In this document: positions 42,417-52,862 of the stretch, piece after piece
Layout of the letters: the number at the start of each line of letters is the position of its first letter
How positions within the stretch are numbered: position 1 is the stretch's first letter
DNA from: Pontibacter rufus
Lineage (GTDB): Bacteria; Bacteroidota; Bacteroidia; Cytophagales; Hymenobacteraceae
Assembly (NCBI RefSeq): GCF_015694705.1
Contig: NZ_JADQDR010000013.1
Location: 88,821 to 152,820, forward strand
DNA: 64,000 nucleotides
Reading direction: 5' to 3'
Made by a program: the position numbers and the translations under genes
Notes under the pieces: model-generated
What the model was told of the DNA's origin: nothing
Databases searched by the model: none
Seen by the model: only the letters and a program-made list of their open reading frames with translations

Positions 42417-43397
42417 ATGAGCATCAGCCTAAAGGAAATACAAGCGCCCATCGCGCAGGAGATGGAGCTGTTCGAGAAGAAGTTCAGGACCTCGATGAAG
42501 TCGAAGGTGCTGCTGCTGGATCGGATCATGAGCTACATCGTAAAGCGCAAAGGCAAGCAGATGCGGCCCATGTTTGTGTTTTTCATGGCCAAGCTTTTCC
42601 GCGGCGATGGTATTGGCGATGCTACTTACCGCGGCGCCGCTCTGATAGAACTGCTGCACACGGCCACGCTGGTGCACGACGATGTGGTGGACGATGCCAA
42701 CTACCGCCGGGGTTTCTTCTCGGTAAATGCGCTCTGGAAAAACAAGATTGCCGTGCTGGTGGGCGATTATTTATTGTCCAAGGGCCTGCTGCTTTCGCTG
42801 CACAACGATGATTTTGAGCTGCTCAAGATTGTATCGAACGCGGTGCGCGAGATGAGCGAAGGGGAGTTGCTGCAAATCGAAAAAGCCCGCCGCCTCGACA
42901 TCACCGAAGACGTATACTTCGACATCATCCGCCAGAAAACCGCTTCGCTGATTGCTTCCTGCTGCGCCGTGGGCGCTGCTTCGGCGGGCGCCTCGAAAGA
43001 GGAAGTGGAAAAAGCCCGTCTGTTTGGCGAGAAAGTGGGCATTGCCTTCCAGATAAAAGATGATCTGTTTGATTACGGCACCGCCGAGATCGGCAAACCG
43101 GTCGGCATCGACATCAAAGAAAAAAAGATGACGCTGCCGCTGATACACGCCCTCCAGAATACCGACTGGTTCACCAAACGCCGCGTGATCTATAACGTGA
43201 AAAACAACAACGGCGACAGCAAGCGGGTGCAGCAGGTCATTGACTTTGTGAAGCAGTCGGGCGGCATTGCGTATACCATCAAAGCGATGAACCAGTACCA
43301 TGCCGAGGCGCTGGCCATACTTAACACGTTCCCTGTCTCGCCGTCGCGCACTTCGCTCGAGCAGCTGATTGCCTATACTATCGAGCGGGAGAAGTAG
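42417..43397 (+). CDS. All-trans polyprenyl diphosphate synthase
   Basis: A 326-residue prenyltransferase extending FPP or GGPP with IPP. The first aspartate-rich motif is VHDDVVDDANYRRG (about 81-94) and the second is QIKDDLFDYG (about 211-220). The position before the first motif is LLHTATLVHD, with small residues, typical of long-chain (C30-C40) synthases for menaquinone side chains. A GGPP synthase role for carotenoids is less likely but cannot be excluded. The ATG at 42417 is preceded by a TTTG-N20-TAATATTG sequence, a near-consensus promoter. Confidence 0.92.
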   Translation: MSISLKEIQAPIAQEMELFEKKFRTSMKSKVLLLDRIMSYIVKRKGKQMRPMFVFFMAKLFRGDGIGDATYRGAALIELLHTATLVHDDVVDDANYRRGFFSVNALWKNKIAVLVGDYLLSKGLLLSLHNDDFELLKIVSNAVREMSEGELLQIEKARRLDITEDVYFDIIRQKTASLIASCCAVGAASAGASKEEVEKARLFGEKVGIAFQIKDDLFDYGTAEIGKPVGIDIKEKKMTLPLIHALQNTDWFTKRRVIYNVKNNNGDSKRVQQVIDFVKQSGGIAYTIKAMNQYHAEALAILNTFPVSPSRTSLEQLIAYTIEREK

Positions 43398-43430
43398 GAT
43401 TTCGTTTTTCGGAAATAAGCAATCGCGTGG

Positions 43431-43634
43431 AAGACCTCGCAGCGTGCGCAGCTCCTGCGAGTGTCTGCACCAGTTATGGCGTTATTATCTGTATTAGAAT
43501 TTCAGGATTAGGTGATTGTAGAATAACTATACTATAGCAAAATCAAATTCGCTATAGTATCTCTTAATTTTATACTTCAATCCTGTAAATCCGGATACAG
43601 ACACTCTCGGGAACTGCGCGCACCGCGAGGTCTT
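43431..43634. repeat. GC-rich inverted-repeat family, longest copy
   Basis: Arms 43431-43467 and 43598-43634 (37 bases each) are inverted copies with 31 of 37 matches. The left arm is 36 of 37 identical to 12325-12361 before crtW. The loop contains ATCCTGTAAATCC, a word shared with the element at 4110-4392. Together with the terminator that follows, it fills the 43398-43728 gap. Confidence 0.75.
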
Positions 43635-43644
43635 TGCAAGGTAT

Positions 43645-43692
43645 AAAACTAAAAGCGGCCGCTACTTTAAAGTAGCGGCCGCTTTTAGTTTT
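43645..43692. terminator. Perfect 48-base palindromic terminator
   Basis: The two 24-base arms are exact reverse complements without a loop: outer AAAACTAAAAGCGGCCGC, centre CTACTTTAAAGTAG. A-runs and T-runs on both ends suit termination of both the plus-strand prenyl synthase and the minus-strand thioredoxin-like gene. Confidence 0.85.
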
Positions 43693-43728
43693 AACCGATA
43701 AACGAAACACGCGCAACGAAACACGAAA

Positions 43729-44994
43729 CTACGCCTTCTCGGCCAGCAGCTCGTCCATGGTCTTGTTAAATTCAGCTACCCATTCCTCGTAGTATTTGCC
43801 GGTGCCGGGACCGGAGAAGCCGGTGTGTATTTTGCGCACTTTGCCATCGCGGCCAATAAAAATAGTAGTCGGGAACGACATGACGTGGTTAAGGGCAGGC
43901 AGGGCTTTGGCTGCAGCTTCGTTGTCGGACACGCCGGCTACCAGCAAATCATAATTGATGTCAAAACGGTCTTGCATCTTGCGGATGCGGGCGGCAGCTT
44001 TGTCAAACTCCGGACTGCGCTCAAAGCCAAGGCCGATGATCTCGAGGCCGCGATCTTTGTTCTTGTCATAGTATGGCGCCAGGAACCTGGTTTCGTCCAT
44101 ACAGTTAGGGCACCAGGAGCCCATCAGTTGCACCAGTACCACTTTGCCTTTATACTTGGGGTCAGATAAAGATACTTTTTCGCCCTGCAGGTTCGGGAAT
44201 GTGAACGACAGCGCATCATAGCCGGGCTTCAGGAAGGTGAGCGAATCGGCATCGGCTAATCTGGCGTTGGCGTCGCGCTTGGCCGTCCAGGTTTCATGGC
44301 CCGTCATGCCGGAGTAAAACTCGCCTTGCAGGGTGCTGTCGCTGGTAGGCGTGGCCGTAAACAGAAAGGCGTGGTTGCCATCAAAGGCAGAGAGTTTCAG
44401 CTTGTCGCCTTCTACCTGGCCGGCCAAGTAGCGGTAATCGCCTGTTTCAGTCAGGAAAGTACCGGTTAGCTCGTTACCGCTTTGTTTGAAAACACCCACG
44501 GCATCATAGGTGTCGCCATCGCCTTCATCAAATACTACCTGCCAGCTGCCATCAAAGTTATAAGTAGCTTCAGCCGGATTTTCAGCGAAGCGGTTGGTTT
44601 GGCCATGCTCAGCTGTAAACGGAACGGAATAAGGTTTTTTGGCATCATTTTTTACAAAGCGGCCCGCCATCTGGTGGCCGTTCACTTTGGCAATCAGGTC
44701 GGCATCAAAAATATGGAGCCCAATTTTCAGCGAGTCGTTTTGCTGCTGAATGCTGTCGAGCAGGATGCGCTCCTCGCCGTTTACCAGGTACAGCACCGTT
44801 TTGCCGTCCTTTGTGGCAGCTTCCATCAGGAACGGAATCTCCTGGCTCTGTGTGTGCAGCACTACGCGCCACATGCCGGGCTGTATGGTGTTGTCGTTGG
44901 AGGTAGTAGGCGTACAGGATGTTAGCATTTGTGTAAACGTTAGCATTAAAAACAAAATCAGCCGAACAGGTGTATTTAAATTAGACAGTTTCAT
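43729..44994 (-). CDS. TlpA-like thioredoxin-fold lipoprotein
   Basis: A 421-residue exported lipoprotein: signal peptide with lipobox (FTQMLTSC, cysteine near 27), a beta-rich N-terminal domain of about 220 residues with repeated GxLTGTFL/GEFYSG motifs, and a C-terminal thioredoxin/AhpC-TSA domain (about 250-421). The redox motif is GSWCPNCMDE (CPNC, about 292-295). Such proteins reduce or monitor disulfides in the periplasm of Bacteroidota. The ATG at 44994 is used instead of a TTG at 45000. A possible -7 box (TAATTTTG on the minus strand, 45031-45024) lies upstream. Confidence 0.88.
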   Translation of the reverse strand: MKLSNLNTPVRLILFLMLTFTQMLTSCTPTTSNDNTIQPGMWRVVLHTQSQEIPFLMEAATKDGKTVLYLVNGEERILLDSIQQQNDSLKIGLHIFDADLIAKVNGHQMAGRFVKNDAKKPYSVPFTAEHGQTNRFAENPAEATYNFDGSWQVVFDEGDGDTYDAVGVFKQSGNELTGTFLTETGDYRYLAGQVEGDKLKLSAFDGNHAFLFTATPTSDSTLQGEFYSGMTGHETWTAKRDANARLADADSLTFLKPGYDALSFTFPNLQGEKVSLSDPKYKGKVVLVQLMGSWCPNCMDETRFLAPYYDKNKDRGLEIIGLGFERSPEFDKAAARIRKMQDRFDINYDLLVAGVSDNEAAAKALPALNHVMSFPTTIFIGRDGKVRKIHTGFSGPGTGKYYEEWVAEFNKTMDELLAEKA

Positions 44995-45134
44995 GTACAA
45001 ATAATTAGTATAAGTTGATAAGGCAAAATTACAGGATATAGTTCTAAAATCCGCATTATGCCTGTTTTGGCAGGTTATTTAGCTTTTGCAAGTATTCATC
45101 AGCGCTAATGTTATGCTTAAAGTATGATATTTCG

Positions 45135-45142
45135 TACATTTG
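45135..45142 (+). promoter_or_regulatory. Candidate aconitase promoter -7 box
   Basis: TACATTTG lies 45 bases before the aconitase ATG. A weak -33 candidate is TTA at 45111-45113, 21 bases upstream. Confidence 0.55.
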
Positions 45143-45187
45143 TAAACTTCACAACAATGCATTTAAAACACTAACAATAGCAAAACT

Positions 45188-47467
45188 ATGGCATTTGATT
45201 TAGGAATGATCAAGGCGGTTTATGCCGGCATGGAAGAGCGCATTAACGCTGCCCGAAATAAGGTTGGAAAACCGCTTACCCTGACAGAAAAAATCCTTTA
45301 TTCGCACCTATATGAAGGTCCGGCTACAGGGGCACATGAGCGCGGCCAGTCTTATGTAGACTTTGCGCCGGACAGGGTGGCCATGCAGGATGCAACGGCA
45401 CAGATGGCCCTGCTTCAGTTTATGCAGGCAGGCAGGCTTACGGTGGCCGTGCCTTCTACTGTGCATTGCGACCACCTGATTCAGGCCCGTGTAGGCGCTG
45501 ATTCTGACTTACGCGATGCTTACGACGAGAACAGGGAAGTATATGATTTCCTTGCTTCGGTGTCCAACAAGTATGGCATCGGCTTCTGGAAGCCCGGCGC
45601 AGGTATTATTCACCAGGTGGTATTGGAAAACTATGCTTTCCCGGGAGGCATGATGATTGGTACCGACTCGCACACCCCAAATGCCGGCGGCCTGGGTATG
45701 ATAGCTATTGGCGTGGGCGGCGCTGATGCTGTAGACGTGATGGCGGGTATGCCCTGGGAGCTCAAGTTCCCGAAAGTAATCGGCGTAAAACTGACAGGTA
45801 AGCTCAGCGGCTGGACATCAGCAAAAGACGTTATCCTGAAAGTGGCCGGTATCCTGACAGTAAAAGGCGGCACCGGTGCCATTGTAGAGTATTTTGGCGA
45901 AGGTGCAGAAAGCCTTTCCTGTACCGGTAAAGGTACTATTTGTAACATGGGTGCCGAAATCGGTGCAACCACTTCTGTATTTGCCTATGATAGCAGTATG
46001 CGCGAATACCTTAACGCCACCAACCGCGAAGAAATCGTGCAGCTGGCTGACGAGGTAACCCAGCACCTGCGTGCCGACGACGAAGTATACGCCAACCCGG
46101 CTGCTTTCTACGACCAACTCATCGAGATCAACCTGTCGGAGCTGGAACCGCACGTAAACGGCCCGTTCACGCCGGACGCTGCCTGGCCTATTTCACAGTT
46201 TGCCGCTGTGGTAAGAGAGCACAACTGGCCGGCCAAACTGGAGGTAGGTCTGATTGGCTCATGCACCAACTCCTCGTATGAAGATATTACCCGTTCCGCT
46301 TCTGTGGCTGCACAGGCAGTGGAAAAGAACCTGGAGGCTAAAGCTGAATTTACCATTACGCCGGGTTCTGAGCTGGTGCGCTATACAACCGCCCGCGACG
46401 GCCTGCTGGATACGTTTGCAGAGATGGGCGGCGTGGTGCTGGCCAATGCCTGCGGACCATGCATCGGCCAGTGGGCGCGCCACACCGATGATCCGACGCG
46501 TAAGAACTCTATCATTACCTCGTTTAACCGTAACTTTGCCAAGCGCAACGACGGCAACCCGAACACGCACGCTTTCGTGGCTTCTCCGGAAATTGTAACG
46601 GCCTTTGCCCTTGCCGGTGATCTTACTTTTAACCCATTGACCGATACGCTGACCAACAGAGACGGCCAGCAGGTAAAACTGGATGAGCCGCGCGGTATTG
46701 AGCTGCCGGTTAAAGGTTTTGCTGTGGAAGATGCCGGCTATGATGCCCCGGCCGAAGATGGCAGCAGCGTAGAAGTAGTGGTTGATCCGAAGTCGGATCG
46801 CCTGCAACTGCTGGAAGGTTTTAAACCCTGGGAAGGCACTGACCTGAAAGGGCTGAAACTGCTCATCAAAGCGCAGGGTAAGTGTACGACTGACCACATC
46901 TCGATGGCAGGGCCGTGGCTGAAGTATCGTGGTCACCTCGATAACATCTCCAACAACATGTTGATCGGCGCCATTAACGCGTTTAACGGCGAAGCCAACA
47001 AAGTATACAACAGCATGACCCGCGGATATGAAGCCGTTCCGGCCACCGCCCGCACGTTTAAGGCAGCCGGTATTGGCAGTGTAGTGGTAGGCGACGAAAA
47101 CTATGGCGAGGGATCTTCACGGGAGCATGCGGCCATGGAGCCGCGCCACCTGGGTGTACGCGCTGTTATCGTGAAATCGTTCGCGCGTATCCACGAAACC
47201 AACCTGAAGAAGCAGGGAATGCTGGCGCTTACTTTCGCCAACAAATCTGATTACGATTTGATTGAGGAAAATGACACCTTCGATATTATCGGTTTGGAGA
47301 ACTTCGTGCCCGGACAGCCGCTTAAAGTGGTACTGCACCACAGCGACGGCAGCCAGGACAGCTTCCCTGTAAACCATACGTACAACGAAGGCCAGATCGA
47401 GTGGTTTAAAGCGGGCTCTGCCCTCAACCTGATTCGCCTGAAAGAGAAGCAAAGCACAAATGCCTAA
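45188..47467 (+). CDS. acn: Aconitate hydratase
   Basis: A 759-residue aconitase of the mitochondrial type, isomerising citrate to isocitrate. The [4Fe-4S] cysteines are in [13 protein letters not shown] (about 357) and [10 protein letters not shown] (about 420-423). The substrate-binding segments [20 protein letters not shown] and the C-terminal swivel domain [22 protein letters not shown] are intact. It has its own promoter and a strong terminator, so it is monocistronic. Not far from sdhCAB, but not linked as an operon. Confidence 0.97.
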   Translation: MAFDLGMIKAVYAGMEERINAARNKVGKPLTLTEKILYSHLYEGPATGAHERGQSYVDFAPDRVAMQDATAQMALLQFMQAGRLTVAVPSTVHCDHLIQARVGADSDLRDAYDENREVYDFLASVSNKYGIGFWKPGAGIIHQVVLENYAFPGGMMIGTDSHTPNAGGLGMIAIGVGGADAVDVMAGMPWELKFPKVIGVKLTGKLSGWTSAKDVILKVAGILTVKGGTGAIVEYFGEGAESLSCTGKGTICNMGAEIGATTSVFAYDSSMREYLNATNREEIVQLADEVTQHLRADDEVYANPAAFYDQLIEINLSELEPHVNGPFTPDAAWPISQFAAVVREHNWPAKLEVGLIGSCTNSSYEDITRSASVAAQAVEKNLEAKAEFTITPGSELVRYTTARDGLLDTFAEMGGVVLANACGPCIGQWARHTDDPTRKNSIITSFNRNFAKRNDGNPNTHAFVASPEIVTAFALAGDLTFNPLTDTLTNRDGQQVKLDEPRGIELPVKGFAVEDAGYDAPAEDGSSVEVVVDPKSDRLQLLEGFKPWEGTDLKGLKLLIKAQGKCTTDHISMAGPWLKYRGHLDNISNNMLIGAINAFNGEANKVYNSMTRGYEAVPATARTFKAAGIGSVVVGDENYGEGSSREHAAMEPRHLGVRAVIVKSFARIHETNLKKQGMLALTFANKSDYDLIEENDTFDIIGLENFVPGQPLKVVLHHSDGSQDSFPVNHTYNEGQIEWFKAGSALNLIRLKEKQSTNA

Positions 47468-47487
47468 TTGCTGATATTCAGTTTCTT

Positions 47488-47527
47488 AAACAGGAAAGCC
47501 TCACCAACCGGTGAGGCTTTCCTGTTT
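47488..47527. terminator. Terminator after aconitase
   Basis: AAACAGGAAAGCCTCACC (47488-47505), loop AACC, and its exact reverse complement (47510-47527). It lies 20 bases after the stop codon. Confidence 0.9.
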
Positions 47528-47567
47528 ACAGGCCATACTTAACCTGTTCTGGCAGCATACGTGTACC

Positions 47568-50500
47568 TTATTTTTGCACCACCAGGCGCCTGATGAGGCT
47601 GGTATTGCTGTAATTGATGTGCACAAAGTATATGCCGGGCGTGATGCCTTTTAAGTTTATACTTGCTGTTGCCTCCGGAAAGCTGTCGAACTGTACCTGC
47701 GGATGTATGGCCTTGCCCGTAATGTTGGTCAGCATTATAGAGGGGTGCCTGCCGGCTGCTTTGTCGGGTAGGAGGCGAAGGGTTACAGATTCAGCGGCAG
47801 GAACGGGATACATTTTCAAAGTGGCGGCAATGGCTTCGGCAGACGTTTCCTGCACATGTATGACTTTTACAGTGGATGTTTCGGCGCAGCCGAACCTGGC
47901 GGAGGCAACCAGTTTCACCTCGTAAGTACCCGGCTCCTGAAAAGTATAAGCTAAATCACGGGCGCTTACCGGTTCCTGATTGTTGATCTGCCAGCGCCAG
48001 TCTTTGCTGTTTATACTTTTGTTGCTGAAGTTTACGGTTGTGCCAGGGAAGATTGCTGCCGGGCTAACCTCGAAGGCGGCAACAGGTGCCACGGGCAGCG
48101 AAAAGGTACCGGGAACAGCCGCACTCTCGAACACGGAATCGGCGTTGGCGGCATAAATGGTGGTAGCGGCCGTGAGGGCGGGCAATGTATAGTATGTGCC
48201 TGTACCTAAAAGCTGCTTTTTCTCCGCATCCGCATAAAAATTAAAGTTGCTGCCATGTTCAGGCGTCCAGGTAGGGGTACTTCCGGCACAGGCTGTATCT
48301 GCTAAAGCCAGCGGAACAGGCCCTGTTTTTATGCGGCTATACTTCAGTTGGGCGGCCGTGGCCTGTTGCTGCAATTCTTCCAGGTTGTCGCCGGCCAGCA
48401 GAGCGAAGGCGATAACCCTGGTTTCGCCTGGCGCGATGTTGTCGATGGCGCCGCCCACCACCTGCGAAATGTTATTGCCGTGGCCGCCCCCATCTGCCCT
48501 GGTTCTGGCCACACCACCCGACAAGGCTGTAAATTTTTCTTCTGACGTAAACCCGTCTTCTATCGCGAGGGTGCCGGCGCCTCCGCCAATATTATCAATG
48601 GCGTAATAGGATGGTTCGTTTTTGGTCAGCAGTTTGATACCGGCGTAGGGCATGGCAACCATGGTGTTGTAAGCATAACCTAACTGATTGGTGCTGTCCC
48701 AGTCTGCGGCATTAGAAGTATAGGCGCCAATATCCCAGTCTGCGAAAATGCCGGTGTAAAGCTTTTTTATACTTGCGTCCGTCAGGTTTTTGATGTGATA
48801 TTCCAGTATGACGAAGTTTCTGTCAGGTTCCTCACTCCAGGCATACGCAATGTGCTTTACCTGCACGCCCACGTTCTGGTCAGACGGGTATGCGTCGTGC
48901 ATTACGGCGCGTGCTTCCTGAGCAGCCAGCGGGGTAGCCTCATGCAGGTGGGCAGCACTGGTTGAAGTAAAATCTCCGTCGCTTACATACTGCTCATCCC
49001 GGATGTTATCCGACACATGCATGGTATCGGTAGCAAGCAGCAGCCCGCCCTCAAACAACAGTGAAGCGCCGCCCTTGTACTGAATGCCATCGCCCTGCGC
49101 CAGGTTCAGGCCATTGTAGCCCAGGTTGCCCATGCTGTTGATGGTTACTTTCAGGTTGTTAGCATCCAGCGTTACGTAATCCGGGTTGATAGTAATTGTG
49201 AAATACTGGTAGTCGGTGTAAGCGCCGTCGGAGAAGCCCAGGCGCAGGGTAACGTCAGCGTTATATGGTGCATCGCCGGCTATTTTGACCTGGAAAGGCT
49301 GCCGGCTGTTATCGGCGGAGACCATCGTGCCCAGGCTGCCAAGCTGCAGGTTGCCCTGCGTTACGGTGATGTAAGGAGAGGAGGAGGTAAGCTGTACCTG
49401 CAGGTTCTGAACAGGTGCCAGGTAATTCACAAAATCTGCGTCAATGGCAATGGTAGCGCCGGCGTAAGGTATTTGTTTGTCTGCCATGGCAAAGCTGCTG
49501 CACCGCACTGCTTTTACACCAGTGGCCTGCAGCGCCTTTTTCATGTTCAGGCGGCCTTTGCCCAGCATTTCCAGGTAGGGCTGGTTGGCCGCCAGCTGGT
49601 AAATATCATCGGTCGTCATGCGCAGCCGCTCCATCACCTGCCGGGCGTTCAGCTCCGGGAAATGAGCCCGCACCAGCGCTGCCGCACCCGATACCATCGG
49701 AGCCGCAAACGAGGTGCCCTCAGATTCAATTACCAGTCCCGTATCGTTTGTTACTGATAGCGAAAGCACATTAAGCGCTGGAGCCGTTAAATCTATATTG
49801 TAACTATAAGTATGGTTTGCGACTTTAATATCTTCGGCCGTAGTGCCGCCTACAGAAAGCACATTGTCGTAAGAGGCTGGGTAAATGTTGAGCGGAGCGC
49901 CTTTATCAGTGTTACCGGCTGCGGCAACAATAACCACATCTTTGTTGATAACGGCATAGTTGATGATATCCTGCTCAAACTGCGAATGGCCTTCTCCGCC
50001 CCAGGAAAGGTTTATCACTTTGCAGCCCTTGTCTGCCGCGTACACGATGGCTTCGTATCCACCAAAGTTGCTGCCTCTCGAGGAAAACACTTTTAACGGC
50101 AGAAACATGGAGTTAAAGCCTGTGCCGGCTATGCCCGATGCATTGTTGGTGGCTGCTGCGGCTATACCTGCTACAGCAGTGCCGTGGCCTTTACTGCTTT
50201 TGGGGTCGTCGGAGGGGTTGTTGTCGTTATCGGCAAAGTCCCAGCCCTGATAGTTATCAGTATAGCCGTCGTTGTCGTTGTCTATGCCATCAATGGGGTC
50301 GGCGGTATTATGCTTTAGCTTGTCCTTTAGCTCCTGATGTGTAAAGCGGGCACCCGTGTCCAGGATGCCTATCAGCACGTCGCTGCTTCCCTGGCTTACT
50401 TCCCAGGCCGGATATGCCTGGATCAGTTTGAGGTAATATTGTGATGCTTTGGTAGAGTCTGCAGCGGGATCGTTTGGCTGTTGCAGCGGCTCGCGCAGGT

Positions 50501-50888
50501 ATACCGGCTCCACGTAAGCCACAGCGCCGGTGCTCATCAATATACGCTGCACCTGCTGCAGGCTTTGTCTGGTGTTATAAGTCAGTTCATAAAGCAGCGA
50601 CAGGTCTACGGTGCCGGTGGCAACACGCGCATTGGCTGGCGGTGCCACCTTCGGGAATTTCTGCCGGATGCCCTTTGCACCGATTTGGGCGTAAGCAGCC
50701 TGCAGTCTGGAAGCCGCCGGACTAGCCAGGCGGGCGTTAGCCGTAGACTTTAGCTTGTACACGACCGTGTAAGGCCTGGTAGGGGAGGCCGTTGTGCCCG
50801 CCCGTTGCGCCAACGCCGGCTGTGCTGGCAACAGAAAGAGCAAAGCCTCGAACACCCACCACCTGCGTATGATTAAAGAAGTAAACAT
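47568..50888 (-). CDS. Secreted subtilisin-family (S8) protease with PKD-like and type IX sorting domains
   Basis: A 1106-residue exported protease. It has a signal peptide (about 8-27), a propeptide-like region (about 38-135), and a subtilase domain with the triad D177 (GILDTGAR), H235 (GHGTAVAGIA) and S393 (GTSFAAPM). Beta-rich domains follow, then a PKD-like domain (PVAAFEVSPAAIFPGTTVNFSNKS to TYEVKLVASARFGC, about 930-1010). The type A C-terminal sorting domain is MYPVPAAESVTLRLL to GIYFVHINYSNTSLIRRLVVQK (about 1025-1106). It is probably exported by the type IX system for extracellular protein degradation. Calcium-like DNDNDGYTDN stretches (about 203-212) occur in the catalytic domain. 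Confidence 0.95.
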   Translation of the reverse strand: MFTSLIIRRWWVFEALLFLLPAQPALAQRAGTTASPTRPYTVVYKLKSTANARLASPAASRLQAAYAQIGAKGIRQKFPKVAPPANARVATGTVDLSLLYELTYNTRQSLQQVQRILMSTGAVAYVEPVYLREPLQQPNDPAADSTKASQYYLKLIQAYPAWEVSQGSSDVLIGILDTGARFTHQELKDKLKHNTADPIDGIDNDNDGYTDNYQGWDFADNDNNPSDDPKSSKGHGTAVAGIAAAATNNASGIAGTGFNSMFLPLKVFSSRGSNFGGYEAIVYAADKGCKVINLSWGGEGHSQFEQDIINYAVINKDVVIVAAAGNTDKGAPLNIYPASYDNVLSVGGTTAEDIKVANHTYSYNIDLTAPALNVLSLSVTNDTGLVIESEGTSFAAPMVSGAAALVRAHFPELNARQVMERLRMTTDDIYQLAANQPYLEMLGKGRLNMKKALQATGVKAVRCSSFAMADKQIPYAGATIAIDADFVNYLAPVQNLQVQLTSSSPYITVTQGNLQLGSLGTMVSADNSRQPFQVKIAGDAPYNADVTLRLGFSDGAYTDYQYFTITINPDYVTLDANNLKVTINSMGNLGYNGLNLAQGDGIQYKGGASLLFEGGLLLATDTMHVSDNIRDEQYVSDGDFTSTSAAHLHEATPLAAQEARAVMHDAYPSDQNVGVQVKHIAYAWSEEPDRNFVILEYHIKNLTDASIKKLYTGIFADWDIGAYTSNAADWDSTNQLGYAYNTMVAMPYAGIKLLTKNEPSYYAIDNIGGGAGTLAIEDGFTSEEKFTALSGGVARTRADGGGHGNNISQVVGGAIDNIAPGETRVIAFALLAGDNLEELQQQATAAQLKYSRIKTGPVPLALADTACAGSTPTWTPEHGSNFNFYADAEKKQLLGTGTYYTLPALTAATTIYAANADSVFESAAVPGTFSLPVAPVAAFEVSPAAIFPGTTVNFSNKSINSKDWRWQINNQEPVSARDLAYTFQEPGTYEVKLVASARFGCAETSTVKVIHVQETSAEAIAATLKMYPVPAAESVTLRLLPDKAAGRHPSIMLTNITGKAIHPQVQFDSFPEATASINLKGITPGIYFVHINYSNTSLIRRLVVQK

Positions 50889-51069
50889 TTTATAGAAAGC
50901 AGAATACCATCAGCGTAAATTCCGGGAATTTCCGGCAGAAGCAGAAGGCCGCCCAAGGTACTGAAGATACAGGTGTTATTGGGATCCGGCCCTGACCTTT
51001 CCCGGATTTTATGTAACTTTCCGAAAGGAAATCAAAATTATTAAAACTATATTATATAGTAATGCTAAT

Positions 51070-52743
51070 ATGGAAAATAAACTGAAAGATAAGCACCAGC
51101 CTATACTCGATTCTGCAATTAGGGCACTGCACGCGCGCACGTTTTTTACACATTATCCCGAGAATCCCACTCCTGAAATATACGGCGAAAATGCCGATAA
51201 GGAGGGCCGCGACAAGTATAAACAGCACCTGAACAGCCAGTTTAAAGAACTGCTGCAGCAAGATTCGGAAGCTTGGGTAGGGCAGGAGGAATCGCCTTAT
51301 GAGCAGCAGGCCCTTGGCGTAAAGTATCCTTTCTTTTCGCCTGATACGCTGGTTGCCCGTGCCGGAGAAGCATTTCACGAGTGGCGCCGGGTAAAGCCCG
51401 CAGACAGGGCGGCCATACTTGCAGAGTCGCTGGAGCGGATAAGAAGCCGCTTCTTTGAAATTGCCTACGCTACCATGCATACCACCGGGCAGGCATACCT
51501 GATGTCGTTTCAGGCATCGGGGCCGCATGCCGCCGACCGTGCGCTGGAGGCCATTGCCGCCGGGCTGGAGGAGCAGACGCGTTTTCCGGAGGCCACGCAG
51601 TGGGAGAAGCCTATGGGCAAGTATAACCTGAAACTGAACAAGTCGTGGAAAGCGGTGCCCAAAGGCGTGGCGCTTGTTATCGGCTGTGCTACCTTCCCGA
51701 CCTGGAACACGGTGCCGGGCATGTACGCCAGCCTCGTAACCGGCAACCCGGTCATCATCAAACCCCACCCCAAAGCCGTGCTGCCCATTGCCATTGTAGT
51801 GGCGGAAGTGCAGAAAGTGCTGCAGGAGAATGGCCTGAACCCGAACATCTGCCAGCTGGCCGTAGATGCCGACGATCACCTGATAACAAAAGATCTCGCC
51901 GAAAATCCGAAGGTCAAACTGATAGACTATACCGGTGGTACCGAGTTTGGAAACTATGTGGAAAGCCTGCCGGGTAAAACCGTTTTCACCGAGAAGACAG
52001 GCGTAAATTCTATTATACTTGATTCGGTAGATGACCTGGACAAGGTGGCGCAAAACCTGGCTTTTTCGGTAAGTTTATACTCCGGACAGATGTGCACCGC
52101 GCCGCAGAATTTTTTTGTGCCGGAAGGCGGCATTAAGGCTGGCGGTGAAACGGTGCCCTACGAGGAGGTGGTGCAGAAACTTGCCGGCGCTGTTACCGGC
52201 CTGGTGAACAATCCCAAGGCGGGGCCGCACATTCTGGGCGCTATCCAGAACCCCGCTACCACTGCACGCGTGAAAGACGCCGCAAGTATAAAAGGGAAAG
52301 AACTTCTGGGTGCCAGCGACTTCAGCAACCCCATGTTTGCCAACGCCCGTACCTGCACGCCGGTGATGTACGAAGTGGATGTCAGCGAAACGGAAAACTA
52401 CAGCCGCGAGCTGTTCGGCCCCATTGCGCTCGTCATCAAAACAAAAGATACTGATCAGTCTATCGAAATCGCCAAAGACATGGCCCTGCGTTACGGCGCC
52501 ATTTCCTGCGGCGCTTATACGACTGATCCGGAAGTGAAAGAGAAAATTATGGATGAGATGAGCCTGGCAGGCACCCCCGTAAGCTTTAACCTGACGGGCG
52601 GCATTTATGTAAACCAGAACGCCGGCTTCTCCGACTTCCACGTAACAGGGGGCAACCCCGCCGGCAATGCCTCCTTTACCAACCCTGAGTTCGTGATAAA
52701 GCGCTTTACGTGGGTTGGTTTCCGGGAGCCTGTAGCCGGGTAG
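51070..52743 (+). CDS. paaN: PaaN-family aldehyde dehydrogenase of phenylacetate degradation
   Basis: A 557-residue aldehyde-dehydrogenase-superfamily protein of the PaaN type, without the MaoC hydratase domain fused in PaaZ. The ALDH core shows PKGVALVIGCATFPTWNTVPGMYASLVTGNPVIIKPHP (about 198-235), the TGGTEFG segment (about 293) and a catalytic cysteine in SGQMCTAPQNFFVP (about 342). In the pathway this activity oxidises the ring-opened semialdehyde-CoA. It lies 47 kb from paaABCD and alone. No CNAACGNNCGTTNG site is seen in the 180 bases upstream (50889-51069). Confidence 0.88.
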   Translation: MENKLKDKHQPILDSAIRALHARTFFTHYPENPTPEIYGENADKEGRDKYKQHLNSQFKELLQQDSEAWVGQEESPYEQQALGVKYPFFSPDTLVARAGEAFHEWRRVKPADRAAILAESLERIRSRFFEIAYATMHTTGQAYLMSFQASGPHAADRALEAIAAGLEEQTRFPEATQWEKPMGKYNLKLNKSWKAVPKGVALVIGCATFPTWNTVPGMYASLVTGNPVIIKPHPKAVLPIAIVVAEVQKVLQENGLNPNICQLAVDADDHLITKDLAENPKVKLIDYTGGTEFGNYVESLPGKTVFTEKTGVNSIILDSVDDLDKVAQNLAFSVSLYSGQMCTAPQNFFVPEGGIKAGGETVPYEEVVQKLAGAVTGLVNNPKAGPHILGAIQNPATTARVKDAASIKGKELLGASDFSNPMFANARTCTPVMYEVDVSETENYSRELFGPIALVIKTKDTDQSIEIAKDMALRYGAISCGAYTTDPEVKEKIMDEMSLAGTPVSFNLTGGIYVNQNAGFSDFHVTGGNPAGNASFTNPEFVIKRFTWVGFREPVAG

Positions 52744-52820
52744 CATGTAAGTATAAATTGCTGTAAAAGCAGCATTGGAGGTGGGTGCTGCAGGCAGTAT
52801 AATACCTTCTAATCAGGCAT

Positions 52821-52859
52821 AGAAAACCCCTGCTGTCATCATTACAGCAGGGGTTTTCT
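52821..52859. terminator. Terminator between paaN and the convergent small gene
   Basis: AGAAAACCCCTGCTGT (52821-52836) pairs with ACAGCAGGGGTTTTCT (52844-52859). It lies between convergent genes and can serve both strands. Confidence 0.88.
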
Positions 52860-52862
52860 GTA

